NCBI GenBank assembly: GCA_029834535.1
Contig: JAQMWT010000340.1
Span: forward strand, 124,001 to 188,000
DNA: 64,000 bases
Reading direction: 5' to 3'
Source of the DNA: Chrysophaeum taylorii
Taxonomy: Eukaryota; Sar; Pelagophyceae; Pelagomonadales; Pelagomonadaceae
The first letter of the stretch is position 1; the number at the start of each line of letters is the position of its first letter. Below are positions 1-14,000 of this stretch, one piece after another. A model generated the notes under the pieces. The model worked only from the letters and a program-made list of their open reading frames with translations. It was not told the DNA's origin and ran no database searches. The position numbers and the translations under genes were made by a program.

Positions 1-397
1 CAAGAAGAAGTGAAAAGCGAAAACCTTTAAAGTCTAAGTACAACCAACATGGAAGACGTATTAGGCGAAGAAGCCGCAAAACGGTTCGATACGACTGGCA
101 CGACGACGAGCCCAGCGGCACACGAAGTACGATGTCACTTATTGGACTCAACAACCGCGAAGTCCCGCGGGTTCTAAATGATTCATAAGCTCTCCTTTCT
201 TTTCCAGGACAGATTTGGCTGCATCTAATGTACAGGTGCTCGGCGGGAGTCTCTCAGAGGAAACCCATCATGGTACAGTCGGCGGATGCTGACGGTTTGG
301 CGAGCATCTGGCAGCGAAGTGGTGGGGATTCTTTGTTTGTTGGAAAATGATTTTGCACTCCAACGAATTCATAAAAATTATGAGCTAGAATATTCAC
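1..397. other. no gene recognised
   Basis: No convincing reading frame, RNA gene or repeat was seen here. The stretch immediately precedes the LINE reverse-transcriptase fragment and may be the more decayed upstream part of the same element, but no motif could be read. Confidence 0.4.
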
Positions 398-1320
398 ATG
401 GCTGGCTTAAAGTTGGCAAAACGCAGCACTGAGGAAGTCGCACTCGAAGAGTCGGCGTGCGCTGCTGATGTGGCATTCCCGTTTCTAGATCGTCGTGCTG
501 CGAATGAGGCGACGCCCCGTCTCGTCCGGCATTTTTTTGCCAGATATGGGGTATGGAAGCCTACACGGTCGGTGACCGCCAAGCACGGAAAGAGTCGAAA
601 TCCGAGATACTGTTTGTCGCCAAGTCAGGCATTCTCTACAATGACCCGACAACCTACGATGGTGCAGGCCTCTCCGATAGACGTAAGCGATGGCCGTCAT
701 ATCCCCGCGGTGGCGAAGTTCAAATACCTGGGCTCTATCCTCTCTCGAAACTGCAGCGACACTAAAGACGTTGACTCTCGTCTAAAGAAGGCGGCAGCGG
801 CTTTCGGTGCCTCTACATGTTTCGGTCTATCCTCGCCATCCTCCTTTACGGTGCGGGAATCATGGTGCCTCCTAACCGAGATTGTCTACAATCGTCTATG
901 ATGCTTTCACGCACAATGCGCGCGCGCGATGTGCCGCGTTGCGCGTCGCCAGACTAATCAGATCTTCAACCCTCCCCCGGCGCCTTGGGATGGAGACTAT
1001 CGACATCTCGCGCCGACAAAATTCGCTGGGCAGCAACCACGTTGCCCGCATGCCTTGGCATCGCCTCCCTCGGAAAATGCACACCTGCCTCCAAACGTCC
1101 CCGCGGGTCCCCACAGTTCACGTACGGACGTGGTCTCAACAAAGCACTCCGCCAGTTCAATACTCTCCCCACGACCTGGTACTCCCTCGCTCAGAACCGT
1201 GACAACTGGCGACACCATTCTGCTTTAGACACAATGGCTTCCCTTGCGAGACCAGGGGCAAAAAAATGCACCAAACCTAGGCTGGCATTTCGTTTGTCTT
1301 TACCCACACCCTCTCACGTT
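398..1320 (+). mobile_element. LINE reverse transcriptase C-terminal relic
   Basis: The frame opening at 398 contains FKYLGSILSRN followed by an acidic Asp-Ser-Arg and a Lys-Ala-Ala-Ala-Phe-Gly stretch. This is the usual segment just after the YADD core of LINE reverse transcriptases (the 'FKYLGS..S..G' block). Further downstream, in other frames, are HVARMPWHRLPRK, KRPRGSPQFTYGRGLNKAL and WYSLAQNRDNWR. These correspond to the C-terminal 'GHVARMP..RLPR.. / RPRG.P...Y / W..LAQDR..WR' block that also occurs at 41143-41457. The coding sequence changes frame at least twice and no start is credible, so it is a dead 5'-truncated copy. Its 3' region differs from the TTAG-tailed family, so it is probably a different LINE subfamily. 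Confidence 0.7.
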
Positions 1321-1435
1321 TAAGCTAGTATTAAACCTGCGATCCTCCTCCATTCTGGCTCTTTGACCTAGCAAAGAAATAGTGATTCTATTTCTGCCCG
1401 TTTTGCGATCCTTAAGTCTGGATCTTCGACGATTC

Positions 1436-1555
1436 TAACTAACTAACTAACTTCGGACCTCTCCCGGGCATGGGAGCCAGGCTGGGCCGGTAGTAGCCGG
1501 TCCAGGATCACAGAGCAAAAAATCACACAGTTGGGGTAGAAGCTTGGGATGAGGG
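1436..1555 (-). mobile_element. TTAG-tailed LINE 3'-end fragment
   Basis: Read on the minus strand this is about 120 bp of the 3' end of the LINE seen at 41143-41457: CTACCCCAACT, then GCTCTGTGATCCTGGACCGG, then CCAGCCTGGCTCCCATG, ending in GTTAGTTAGTTAG. It starts inside the region encoding the last residues of the reverse transcriptase, so it is a strongly 5'-truncated insertion. No clear target-site duplication was found. Confidence 0.7.
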
Positions 1556-2005
1556 TGCATTCTCCCGGGAAATAATTAATTTATTAATCATATTGCGTCT
1601 CAAAACAATAATCTTCTACTCTGTCCGTCTGCCTCGGAGGCGGCCATCTCGCTTCCCTACTAGTGAGCTTTCCTAAAGTTTTACTCTATTTCTAATTTCC
1701 CGCGACACGCTGGTCCAACCTCACTACTACACTAGCACTCCAGAGGAGCCCGACACGAATTGGGTAGATTTCGAGTGAAGCAGTTGGACTACATAGCAGC
1801 AGTTAAAGCTGCAAGTGGGGGCGGTGTCCAACTAGCGTAGCCAAACTCTTCTTCGCCGCCGCGTGCGTGGCCGAATGGTGCTGGATCAGGAAAGGCGGTG
1901 ATTCTGATGAACTCGATCCGTTTTCATGCACCAGCGCGAGCCGCCAAAGTCGAAAACAGAAGAGTCGTCAGCAAAGCCAGCCCGTGTCTTCGCCTTTGCG
2001 GCGAC
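1556..2005. other. intergenic, 3' side of the giant gene
   Basis: No supported gene. A short reading frame at 1867-2256 is a compositional shadow overlapping the last exon of the giant gene on the opposite strand. A tRNA-like A box near 1868 was examined and rejected. Confidence 0.4.
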
Positions 2006-2056
2006 GAACTAGAACTAGAACCAGAACCAGAACTAGAACTAGAACCAGAACTAGAC
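2006..2056. repeat. hexanucleotide minisatellite (AGAACY)n
   Basis: About eight tandem copies of AGAACT/AGAACC. On the minus strand the predicted stop codon of the giant gene (2051-2053) lies at the edge of this array. Unit loss or gain there could change the C-terminus or the 3' UTR length. Confidence 0.85.
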
Positions 2057-5000
2057 TGACTCTGGATCCTTGTGTTGGTCCCGCAAGATGGCGAGCGGGT
2101 TTGTGTACGAGACGGGCGTGTCGTCGCCGTCAGTGCCGAAGCTGTGGTCGATCGTTGGCTCGGCAGTGTCCGTGGCTTTTTTCTTGGCCTTATGTTCGCT
2201 TTGGTGAAGGCCGTGGTGCAGGACGCTCGCGTCGCGAGGATGCGCCTCGCGCTTAAGCTTGTGGTTCTCTTCCTGGAGCTTGGCGATGAGGCGTTTTGCC
2301 GCGAGCTGTTCCTGCACCGTCATGATGTTTTGGTCGGTCGCATCCAACTCTTCTTCGGGGGGGCAGCGAGCCGTTTGATTTTTTTCGGCGAATTCGAGCC
2401 CCTCGTCGAGGTCCTCTTCGCCGTCGACGTTTTCTTTGGCATCCTGAAGAAGAGTCTCTGGCGGTGGTAAGAAAAATAAAGGAAACTCACCGCGAAGACA
2501 CCGAGGAAGGAGCAGGTGAGGTTAGGGAAGATGGCGACAATGATCTCGTGCCAGACGACGGCGACGAGGTAAGCAAAGGAGAGAGCGATGATGATGATTG
2601 TGGCCTGGATGAGAGCCTGCTTCGCGTAGGCATGTTTGCCGTTGTCGAGGTAGTCCGAATCGAGCATGACCCCGAGCACGCAGACTAATATGGACGCAGA
2701 GAGGAGCGTGCCTTCGACGGTGTTGTAGTCGAAGAAGAAATGGACGGCCTGTTTGGAGATCTCCTTGCGGCCGGCTGGCGTCGTGAAGTCCTCGAGGCCG
2801 AGGCGGCGCTGCTTGCGTCGTCGCCTCGCCCGAGACTTTTCTTTGGCACCCTCGCACTGTTTTTCTTCGTCGTGAAGCGTGGTGACGCGGTCGGCGTAGT
2901 CGCCGAGCACGGTGTCGTAATCCCTTGGGGACACGTATGGCAGAGCGCGCATCTGGATGACGAGGGCGGTGAAGAGGACGAGGAGCAGCATCGCGAGCTG
3001 AAACGTGGGAGACGAGCGGAAGAGCAGCATGATGATGGCCATGCACATCTTGCGGAGGACGACGAGGACGGCCCACCACGGCACGCGCGGCTTGAACCGA
3101 TAGTAGAGCATGCCGAGTTGGGCGCGGCAGAGGGCGACCTGCTCGAGATGAGACGTGAGGCCTGGCTCGTAGCCTCCCCGCCGTTGCATTCGAAGGAGCT
3201 GGTCGTCGACGATGAGCTGGTGGGACCGGGGACTCGACATGAGCAACATGACGAAGAGGGGGTAGCCGATGACGTAGATTAGGATGAAGATTGCCGCGAG
3301 AGGCACGAGATTCATTTGCTTGGAGCCTTTCTTCCAACACACTAGATCGGGCGCAGACGCGAGGTATTCGTCCTCTGTCTTCGTCTCGCCGTCGTCGGAC
3401 GCGACGACGTCGCAGTTGAGCACGTCGAGCGTGTTCTTGCAGATGAAGAGATAAATGAAGTAGAACGCGTAGAGCAACGAGGAAAGAATGCGGCCCCGAA
3501 ATCGCCGGAGGTGTCCGCGCATCGCTCGATGGCGGCGTTCGTAGACTCGGCGGACGTAGAACGAGTACGCCCACAGGACCGCGCCCGCGCACGCGGCGAC
3601 GCACACCGGCGCGAACTGGATGGAGAGCCAGCGCGTGGTGTACGCGACCGAGACCGAGCACTCGGGCGGGAAGACGTCGAGAACGTCGAAGCTGAATACC
3701 GCGAACGACGCGTAGAGACTCTGGAGGACGCCGGGCCACTCGACGTCGGCGGTAGCGAACAGCGAGAGCACCTGCAGGTAGTCGATGCCAATGGCCACGA
3801 CCGCGACGTCGACTCGCCTTCGTTTGAGAACATAGGTGACGGCGCCGGCGACGAGCACGGCGGCTGTCAGAAGACAGGCGACCATCGCGTAGTTGGTCGG
3901 GCATTCGACGCATATTCCGTGCGACCGGTGGTAAAGCAATTTTTTGCCGTCGCCGTCGACGCACTCGGGGTTGTTCGTCTCGGACGCGTCGCAGCATCGC
4001 GCACACTTGATCTTCGCGTACCCCTTGGCGCACGTATTGTTGCCCAGGCACGCGTCGTCCGGCGAGCACGGGATGAAATCGTAGCAGAAACGAGCGCGGT
4101 GGGAGCGCTCGGGGTCGCACACGACGACGTCGTCGTCGCCTGAAATCAGGAGCTTGTCGAGGCGGTAGAATCCCGGCTCGGAGATGGGTTCGACGGGATA
4201 GAACGAGTTATGCTTGGCGCACGTCGAACCGCGAGGGCACGGCAAGCAGTACTCGTCCCTCGTCGTGATCGCCGTACAGTTCGTCAAAGTGCCGCGCCAC
4301 GGCTCGGTCACGACGACGCAGTCCTCTCCATCATCATCGCAACCTTTGCCCCTCTCCGTCTCGTCGTCGTCGTCGTAACAGAGGCCAAAGTCGGTGATGT
4401 AGGCCGTGTTGGCTTCCTGGCCGTAGTACCCGTCGGCGCAGGTCGCGGCGAGTCTGTCGTAGGTGACGTTTTGCGACGCGGCGTGGATGTAGAGCTCCTT
4501 CGCGCCCACGGTCAAACGCGGCGTCGTGCAGTACAAGTAAGGCACGCCGTCCGTCTGCTGCCAGATCGATACGGAGGTCTCGCCGACGATCACGGGACGA
4601 CACTCGCGTCCGCCCACGAACACCCGCACGTCTCCCGAGGCTCCCTCGGTTTCGCCAAAGTTGTGACCGCTGATGTGCATCGCCGTGCCCTCGGCGTCGG
4701 GCGTGTTGGGCGTCACGTACGATACGTACGGCGGGTCGTACGAGAAGGGCATCGTAGCTCGATACTCCTGCACGCGAACCTCGACCGGGATCTGCGCTCC
4801 GGCGCCTCGCGGCACGACAAAGAAGACGATGGAATGCGAGTCCTCGTCGTGCGGGACGACGTCGACCGAGACACCATCGAACCAGACGTTGGGCGTCTCC
4901 GTGCCGAAGTTTTCCCCGACGATCGCGACCTCCGCGCCGCCCGCCGTGCGGAGCCCACAGCCCGCGGCCGTCTGCCGGTCGCAGGCAGCAAAAACGCAGC

Positions 5001-8000
5001 ACGTTGTGTTTTCAGCAGCGGTGCACTCGTAGCACGCGTCGAAGAGAGGTCCCAGGTACAAGTTGTGGTCTCTCTTGACGTACCCCTCTCGCGGAACCCT
5101 CGACACGTCCGCGAGGAAGTGGATTCGCGGCTTTGAAAAGTTAAAAGCGAGGTCGTTGACGGACGTCGTGCAGGTGGCGGCGTCGTCGCTGTCCGCGCAA
5201 GTCTTGAGCGTCACGAAAAGCGGCGCGCTCGACTGGCCGGCCGGAGACAAGACGGTGATGCTCGAGTGCGAGAAGCTCGTGACTTCGAGCGCGTCGAACA
5301 CGAAGAGACCTTCTTCTTCCGAGGATGACGAGGAGTAGCCGCAGCAGAACTCGAGAGAGTAGAGGCTGCCGACGCCAAAGTTGGTGCCTTTGATAGTCAG
5401 TTCGACGCCGCCGTTGGTCGAAGCTTCCGTCGGGTCGATGCTGCTAAAGGTCGGCGAGCCAAACGCGTAGCTCGCTTCAGTCCACAAGCCCGATACGTTC
5501 ACGAATATCTTGTTAATCCCTTGCCCGGGCCCAACTCGAACATCGATCCACGCGTGCCCCGCGCCTATCACGCTTTCGACGACGGCGAGCGGTGACGACG
5601 AGACGAAAGGCGACAAGCCGAAGTTCGAGCCGTTGATCCGCAGCACCCCGCCTTCCGTGGAGAGAGCTGCTGCTGCCGAACCTCCTCCTCCTGCGGGTAA
5701 TAACGGTGGTCCTATCGCGTTGATACGCGGTGGCGCGTAAGAAACGACGACGCGCGTCGCCTGGTCAGAGATTCTGAGCTCCAACGTCCCGACGCCCTCA
5801 CCTGGCGCGGCCTTAACCTCGACGAACGAGTGGTTGTGGGCCAGCACTTGAAGCGACACGCCCGACCACGTCACCGCCACGTCGTCGATCGAAGGACCGA
5901 AGTTTTCTCCTCGAATAACCAACGAGGCGCCGGCGGTCTGAATCTGCGCGGGCGACCACGCGCGAATCGCTGGCGGCAAGTACGCGATGCTCAGCTCGCT
6001 CCCGGCGTAGCTCGGCCTTCCAGCAGCGTAGACGGTGATCGGATTGTTGGAGCCAGATCCTGGTGGAATCAAAAACGTGATCGACCGCAGAACGTCGTCG
6101 CCCGAATCGTCGACGACGGCGCCCGCTTGCAACACGACTGCCCGCCACGGGCCGACGTAGACCTCGGTATCCTCGATGGATTCCGCAAAGTGGTACCCGA
6201 CGATAGTCAGATTGTGTCCATTGCTCCCAGATGTGCTGTAGCCAGCGGGGTCGGGTGCGTACGCGGCGACGTTGGTCACGACCTGAGGCGACTTGGATTT
6301 GAACTCTACTCCCGCGGTGACCTCGTCCCCAACTTTTACGTAAACCGTCCCAAAGCTCCAATCGTACGTCAGAGTGATCCGCTCGTGGTCGTAGGTCGTC
6401 GTCGCCTGGAGCGTGCCGAGGGACGTCGAGTTGAGAGTGCCGTCTATCCAAACCTCGCCAATCTTCCCGAAGTTCCTCCCGACGAGAACGAGGTCCGTGC
6501 CGTAGTACTCGCCGTCGACGTTGGTGACCGAATAGATCTCCGGCGGGTTGTACGCGAAGACGAGCGCTTCTGCCTCGAGCGAGATGTACGCGTAGTCGAT
6601 TGAAGTCAGCTTGATCGTCACTTCCTTTTCTTGCGTAGTATCGTCGCCGAGCTCGGGGAGAGTAAACGCGACGCACTCCAGGACCTCGCGGTCGGCGCCA
6701 CAATTGTACCACGTAGAAGAAGAAGAAGAAGAAGAAGAAGCTGTCGCGACCGTAGCTCCGTCAAACAGCACTTCTAGTTTGCTTCGGTCGAAGCCCAAAC
6801 CGAGATTTGACCCGTTGAGCACGTGGGTCGAACCACCGCTCGTATCGCCCGTCGCTGGATACAGTCCGCGGAGCGAGGGCCTCTGGTACGACGAGAGCGG
6901 CTTCGAGAGCTCCGAAGTCTGCGCGTCGACCGTGACGAGCCATTTCATGTCGACCCCGATGCCCGCGGCGGCCCGGCATTCAATCTTTGAATCACCGATT
7001 ACGGTGCAGTTCGACGCGGCGTACTCGATGCCAGACCGGGGACCGTACGTCACAGCTTGGAGCTTGTCCTGAAACGAACCAAAGTTCTCGCCGATCACGG
7101 CGAGAAGGTCCCCGCCAGCGATCGAGATGTTGTTCGCCGTACTTCCGACGATCGTAGACACCCCGGGGGGCTGGGTGTTGGTCGTGGGAGCAGTCGAGCT
7201 CTGTCCGTCGATGACGACCGTCCACGCGTGACCGACGCCGGTCGCGGGGACTGTTTCGCAGAGGATTTCGACGTGGGCCACGATCACGGCGCACCCGCAC
7301 GCGGTAGTCTCATCGCAAGCCACGTACTCGCGACGACGACCACCACTTTTGTCGGCGGCGGCGGCGGCGGCGCCGTAGTATACGAGATCTATGGGCGTGC
7401 CTAGAGGGCCAAAGTGGCTACCGTGGAGAATCACGTTCTCGCCGCCAGCCGTCAGAGCGCCCAAAGCGTCGGCGCGGTACCCCGGATTTCCCCATTCTGG
7501 TTCGTAATAGGCGATGAAGGGCGCCGTGTAGCTCAAATTCCCCGAATACGCTGCGCTACTTTGGTTCCCGACGGTCACGACGAGCGCGTGGCCCGCGCCC
7601 GTACCCTCGACCGTTCGACAAGAGAGCTTTTCGTGCGGGATTGTGACCACGCACGACGTCGCCGCGTACCTGTCGTAGGTCACCAACGCGCGCGTTCCAT
7701 CGGGCCCGAAATTCGACCCCGTCAGGTAAAACGCGTCGCCACCTCGAGTCGAAACGCCGAGGCTTCCGACGCCCGAGAGCGCGGTCGAGGCCCCGTACAA
7801 TGGTGCAATTTCGGGTGGGGCGTACGAGCAATTCGCTTGCTGCTGATTTGCCGCCGCAGCCGCCGACGACACGCCGGACCTCGTGACGACGATCGCCAGC
7901 CCGGTCCCGACGCCTTCGACCGTCGTGCACTCGATCGCGACGTGAGCGATCGCGACCGCGCAGTCGACGAAGGTGTACGGGCCGTAGGTCACCGTGAGAG

Positions 8001-11000
8001 CGTCGTCCCCAGGAGGGCCGAAGTTGGTCCCCCGAATAATTAAGATCTCGCCGCCTCTCGAGGAAAGCGAGGCAGCAGAACCGACCACCTGGTTGACAAC
8101 GGGTGGTCGAAACGATACCTCGGTGGCTGTCGCCGGCGACGTCTGATCGCCCGCGATGACGCGGAAGAACAAGTTTGATCCAAAACCTTGACCCATCACG
8201 CACGTGAGCGCGGTGGTGGATACGACGCGAACTTCCCCGCACGTAAAAGTGCCAGCGTCGTAGACTGTGGTGCCGAACGTGACAACCGTCGAACCTCGGA
8301 GCCGCGAGTCGCACGCGTTGTCGGCGAACGGGGCGACCTCGCACGTTGTTGTTGTTGTTGTTGTTGTTGTCCTTGCCGAGGCGTTACAGCCGCCGCACGC
8401 GGGACCGTTGTCGCAGTACTCGGAGCATACGGGACCGAAATTAGCGCCACTTATGGTCAGGAGATCGCCTCCAGCTGTGTCCGAATATGCGTGCATCCCG
8501 TCGCCGCTCGTCACGTTCGAGACTACGGGAGCTGCGTAGCTCGTGGTGAAGGGCGTCAGAGCCCAGGTGCCGCCGACAGTCAAATTCCAGGTATGGCCCT
8601 GGCCAACGCCCTCGTCGGTCACACACGCGATTTCGAGGCCGGGCGTTGTCACGGTGCAGCTCAGAGCGCGATAGAAGGCGCCGTACGTCGCCGTCGCGGG
8701 GAAAACCTTGTTGTTGTTGTTGTTGTATGAGCCGATGTTTGAGCCTTGAAACACCAGAGTCTGGCCGCCGCGCGTGCTGAGACCGGTCTGGGGAGACACT
8801 GACGTGAACGCGAGGTCGTTCACATCGATAACCGAGATCAAAAGCGTCGTCGTGGCTGTCGAATAACGCTCGCGCGTCGTCGTTTCCGTCGCAACGACGC
8901 GTAGCGTGTGATTGGTGGAGTACTCGTAATCAAGGGACATAACGTACAACTTGGTGCCCTCGAAGCGAAAAAGCCCCTCCGAGTCTCCTCCGACGATCGT
9001 GTAGGCGAGACCATCGTTCTCGGGATCGACGGCCGGCACGAACGCGGTAATCTCTGCGAAGCCCGAATTCTCGGGAAAAGAGCCGAGGTCGAAAAAGGCC
9101 GCAGCGAACGCGGGAGGCTCGTTGACGTCCTCCACGACGACGGTGATGCTCATCGACGTCCACAGTCCCGCGGTGTCGTAGACTTTGACGTCGCCAGAGT
9201 AGGACGTCGTGGTCTCGTAGTCCAACGACGTCGCGACGGCGACTCGACCCCAATTTGTGTTGTTGAGTCTCGAGATGGCGAGCGGGGGGGTCACAACAAC
9301 AACCGAAAAGAAAGTGATCGCGTAAACCAAACGCTCGACGTCTGCGGCGTCTTGGTCGGCACCTTTGATGACGTAATGGAGTGGTTGGCCAATCGTCGCG
9401 TTCTCCGCGACGGTCAGCACCACGTGCGACGCGGGCAACGTCGGTGCCTCGGGCTCGTCGACGAGCTTCACGAAGAACGTTGCGAAGAACGTGGTCGCGG
9501 CGACGCCGGTAACGGAGACTCGGAGCGTGTACTCGGGGAGAGCTTCGTAGTCCAACGCAACGGCACCGCTCGTCGACAGGACGCCCGCGTCGACGTCAAT
9601 CTCGAACGCTGACCGGCCCGTGCCTCCGACGACATAGTAGTTTTGCGCGTTGGTGGCGCGGACGGTGCCGACGTACGTCGAGACCGCGGCGTTCTCGGAA
9701 ACAGTAAAATTCTCGGGTAAAAAGATCGTGGGCGCGTCGTCGACTCCGACCGACACGTTGACGCTGACGACGCCAACGTTGGACGCGAGCCCGCCGCGAT
9801 CGTAGGCCTGGTAATATATGGTGATGCTCCCTGCCATCCCCGACAAGGACCGAGCAAGGACAAGTTCCTCGTCGTCGTCGTCGTCCGAGACCGCGAAGAG
9901 GGACGTCTGGTTCAGGACGGCGTACGTCAGAACATCGCCGGCGTCGGGGTCTGTCCCCGCGAAGACGGCGATCGTCGACCCGACGACGGTATCGTCCAGG
10001 ACACTCACGTGCACGTCTTCGACGCTCGGCGCTTCGTTTACGTCTACTAACGCGACGCACAACGTGACAAAATTAGACGTCATCGCCGGGCGGCCGTCGT
10101 CAGTGGCGCGGACGCGGAGAAAGGTTACGGCGTCGTCCGTCTCGTAGTCGAATACCACCCGGGTCGCGATGCGCCCAGACATCGCGACAAAGCCAGAGTC
10201 GAGCGTCGTTTCATCCGTCTCGAACAACGCGTAGGCGTGGGATTGCCCGTCGTCGGGTTCGATGGTGTCGCCGGTGAGGTTGTATGCTAGAAGAGTCCCG
10301 ATTGGTTTGTTCTCTTCGAGCAATATTGCCGTTGCCGGCGTCGCGCGCGAGGTTTTCATCACGGGCGCTTCGTTGACGTCGAGGACGAGCACCGAGAAGT
10401 TCGACGACGCGGCCAATCCTCCCGGGTCCTCGACGGTGGCGCGGACGACGTACCTTGATTTTGTTTCGAAATCTAATTCGCGGCGCACGCTGACGACGCC
10501 GACGTCGACCTCGAAGAAGAACGCGTCGTCGTCGTCGTCGAGCGACCACGTCAGCACGTCGTCGTCTGGGTCGGTCGCGAGTAAAGTGGCGACGACGGTC
10601 CCAATCGACGCGTTCTCCTTAACGGTCGTCGCCGCCGCGCCACCGACGAAGTATGGCGCTTCGTTCACGTCTTCGAGGGCGACGCTAACCGAGCTGGTCG
10701 TCGAGAACTCGCCGTCGCTGGCCGCGACGAGGACACTCCAGTACCCCGCGGTGAAGTTTTCGTAATCGACGACGCTCTCGATCGTAAAAATCCCAGACGA
10801 CGCGTTCGACATCGCAAAGATACCTACGTTTGATGGCTCCCACGAGATGAGAGAGTAGGCGAGCTCGTCTCCATCCTGGTCCGAGGCGTAGTCGGCGATC
10901 GAGCCGACCACGGTTCCCGGGTCGCTGTTCTCGGGGACGGCGAATTGCGCCGCGCGTTCTTCAATATATGGCGCGTCGTTCGCGTCGGTGACTCGTAACG

Positions 11001-14000
11001 TGATATACACGGGGTCCGACGTGTATTGGCCGTCGGAGACGCTGAGTTGCACGCCATAGTACGTGCTTTGCGCCTCGTAGTCGAACGCGACGAGCGCGGA
11101 GAGCGCTCCCGCCGCGTCAACCTCGAGGATCCCGTACGGATCTGTCAATAGCCACGCGAGCGCGCCGCCGTCGTCGTCGTCGTCGGGGTCTGTCGCGTTG
11201 AAGTGGCATCCTACTATTGCGTTGGTGGTGCCGGCGGGCAGGTTCTCGGCGACGGCGCACGTCGTCCGCATCGGAGAAGTCTCCGTCATCGCCGACGGCC
11301 CGACCGGCACGAGCTCCGGCGGGTCGTTCACGTCCAACACGAACACCGTCACCGACGCCGACGCGTTGAGCGAACCGTCCGTAACGGTGACGCAGAGGTC
11401 GTACGAGGGTCGCGTCGCGAGGTCCTCGCTCAGCGTCACGAGCTGGCCCGTGCACGCGACAATGCCAAATTTTCCGAGGTCGTTGTCGCCGCAGCCGTCG
11501 TCCAACGAAAACATAGACGACTGCATCGCGTCGGGTTCTGTCACGTTCACCGCGAGCGGTGCCCCGACTTGGGTGTTGATCGTGGCTGCCTCGCTCACGC
11601 GGCGCGAATAGGTCGCCGAGTCGAAGTACGGCGCGTCGTTGACGTCGGTCACGACGTATCTGATCGTGCAATACGCCTCCCCCGCAGCGTAGTTGCTGGT
11701 CGCACCCGTCTTTGCCGCGAACGTCGCGTAGAACGACGTGCATCCGCGGCCGACCTCCGTACTCACGTTGCCCGACGAGTTGTGGATTGAAACGACCGCC
11801 GCGCACTCCCCCGAAAAGGACGACGACGACGGGACTTCCGACATGACCGCGTCGAGCTCAGACTTGGCGAGGACCGTGCCGTAGAGAGCGACGTCGTCGA
11901 CGTAAGCAGCGGCGCCCCCCCCAAAGGTGACCGAGGTGGGTTGTATCCACGCCACGAGGCCGACCGAGGTCGCGGCGTGGGCGACGCCGTTTATCCACAA
12001 TCGGACCTCGTCTCGCTCGGCGTCGATCGACACGGCGAGGTGCGTCCATAGGCCGTCGTAAAGCGGAGGCTGTTCGACCGTTGGCGCAGCGTCGGTCCCG
12101 CAGTCGAAAGTCAACAGCGTTGCCTCGAGCTCGAGCTGGCAGACGAGCGAGCCAACACCTCCGGCGACGGCACCCAACGCGGCGAAGCTGTACGACCCTG
12201 CCGACGTCCCCGAGAAGCCTTCGGGTCGGATCCAGAACGCCAGCGTGAGGCCGGCGGTCGACGAAAGCAACGACGCCGACGGCACGGTCAACGAGCCGAG
12301 GAGCAACGAATAGTCTCCGTTGTGCGAAGCCGCGTTCGTGCGAACGACGTTGGCATTTGATGTTTCGAAGTCGAACGCAACCCACAAACGCGTCGTGAAA
12401 TCCAGCCGGTAAAGCGAGTATGCCAGCACGTTAGTCGGTGGCGAGAGCGCCGACGCCGCCGAGAGCGCCGCGACACCGGCAACGCGCGAGTTCTCCGCGA
12501 TCGTGACCGAGCTCGGGCACTCGTCGAACGCCGCGAGGTCGACGCGCGCGCCGCTACCCGAACAATAGTCTTGGTCTGAGCAGTCGACGGCGTTGGTACG
12601 CGCGTAGATCGAGTCCCAGTACGGCGTCGACACGCGGCCCTCGGAGACGTTGGTCGGCCTCGAGGAGCCCGCGGGACAATAAACCGAGGCGGGCGTCGCG
12701 AGCTCCTCGCCGCACAGGCGCGATCTCGACGTCGTGCTGCCCGCGGGGCACCAATACCCCGCCTCGCACGAGCCCGAACAGCTCGCTGACGCGAGGCGTA
12801 TCGAGGCGCCGTAGGTGCCGCCGGGGCACGCGTACGCCGCGCCGTCCCCCGGACAGTAGGTCCCGACGACACACACGCTCGAGCTGTCGCGACGCGTCCC
12901 GTTGACGGGCGTCGTGAACTCGCCCGCGAGGACGGCGATCGGTGCGCTCGAGCCCTCGGGACAGTACACGTCGGCGCCACCGCACTCGATCGCTCCGCCT
13001 GCTCCCGTGCCCGGAGGGCAGTAGTATCCTGCCGCACACGGTCCCGAGCACAGCGACGTCTTGGCGCCTGGGGAGCCCACGTAGCCCGCGTCGCACGCGC
13101 CCGTGCACGCATCGGTGGTGTCGGCGCCCTCGCCGTAGACGCCTGCGGGGCAGAGATGACACGGCGACTCCTTGCCCGTGGCGGAGTAGCGCCCCGACGG
13201 ACAATCCGTGCACTTGTACTGGCCCGCCGTCGACGATTTTCCCGCGGGGCACGACGCCTCGGCGACGGCCGCCGTCGAGACGCCCACGCCGTCGTCGTCG
13301 GTCGAGCTATCGGAGGCGAACGCGCCGCCGGCCACCTCCTCGCACGCGACGTAGCCGGTCTCTGCGTTCGTATAGCGCCCCGCCGGGCACGCCACCGCGA
13401 AGCACCCCCCCTCGGACACGCCAGTCCCGTCCGTATCGAGGGACGTGTCGCTCGCGTAGTAGCCGGGCGACGCCGGAACGCACGACGATTGCCCCGTCAT
13501 CGAGTTGTACTTGCCCGTCTCGCACGACGAGCACTCCGTCGCGCCAATGGCGTCCGAGTACGTGCACTCCGGGCAAGAATGGCACTCGCCGCCGCTCGAC
13601 AGGTAGGTGCCGGCGGCGCACGCCGCGCAGCCCGAGCCAGCCTCGCCGCACGAATAACACGCCAAGCTGCCGGCCTCGGCGAACTCGTCTGCGGGGCAGG
13701 CGTCACAGCTCGCGCAGCCGCCTGGAGCTGCGCAGAACGTGTCGACGGCGCAATCCTTGCAATCGCTGAAGTCATCGTGACGCGAGACGTTGACGGCGTC
13801 GTCGGAAAGCGATCGGCCGCTTGGGCACGAGATGCAGGTTGCCGCGCCGGACGCGTCGGCGTACGAGCCGGCGGCGCAGATCAAGCCTGCGAAGAAAGAC
13901 GACAGACACAACCTTGGAGTAGTGGCGAAGATGATGATATCACAGGGTGCACGCACATGCGGTGTTCGACGTCCCCGAGGCGAACGTCCCCGCGCCACAG

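Noticed and set aside
1863-1932. tRNA-like sequence with an A box (TGGCCGAATGG) and a possible 7-bp acceptor stem
   Set aside because: Placing the A box at its normal distance from the acceptor breaks the stem, the B box is poor and the T-arm does not pair; treated as coincidence.
1867-2256. Plus-strand 129-residue frame containing a Thr-Arg repeat
   Set aside because: It is created by the AGAACY minisatellite and antisense of the last exon of the giant gene.
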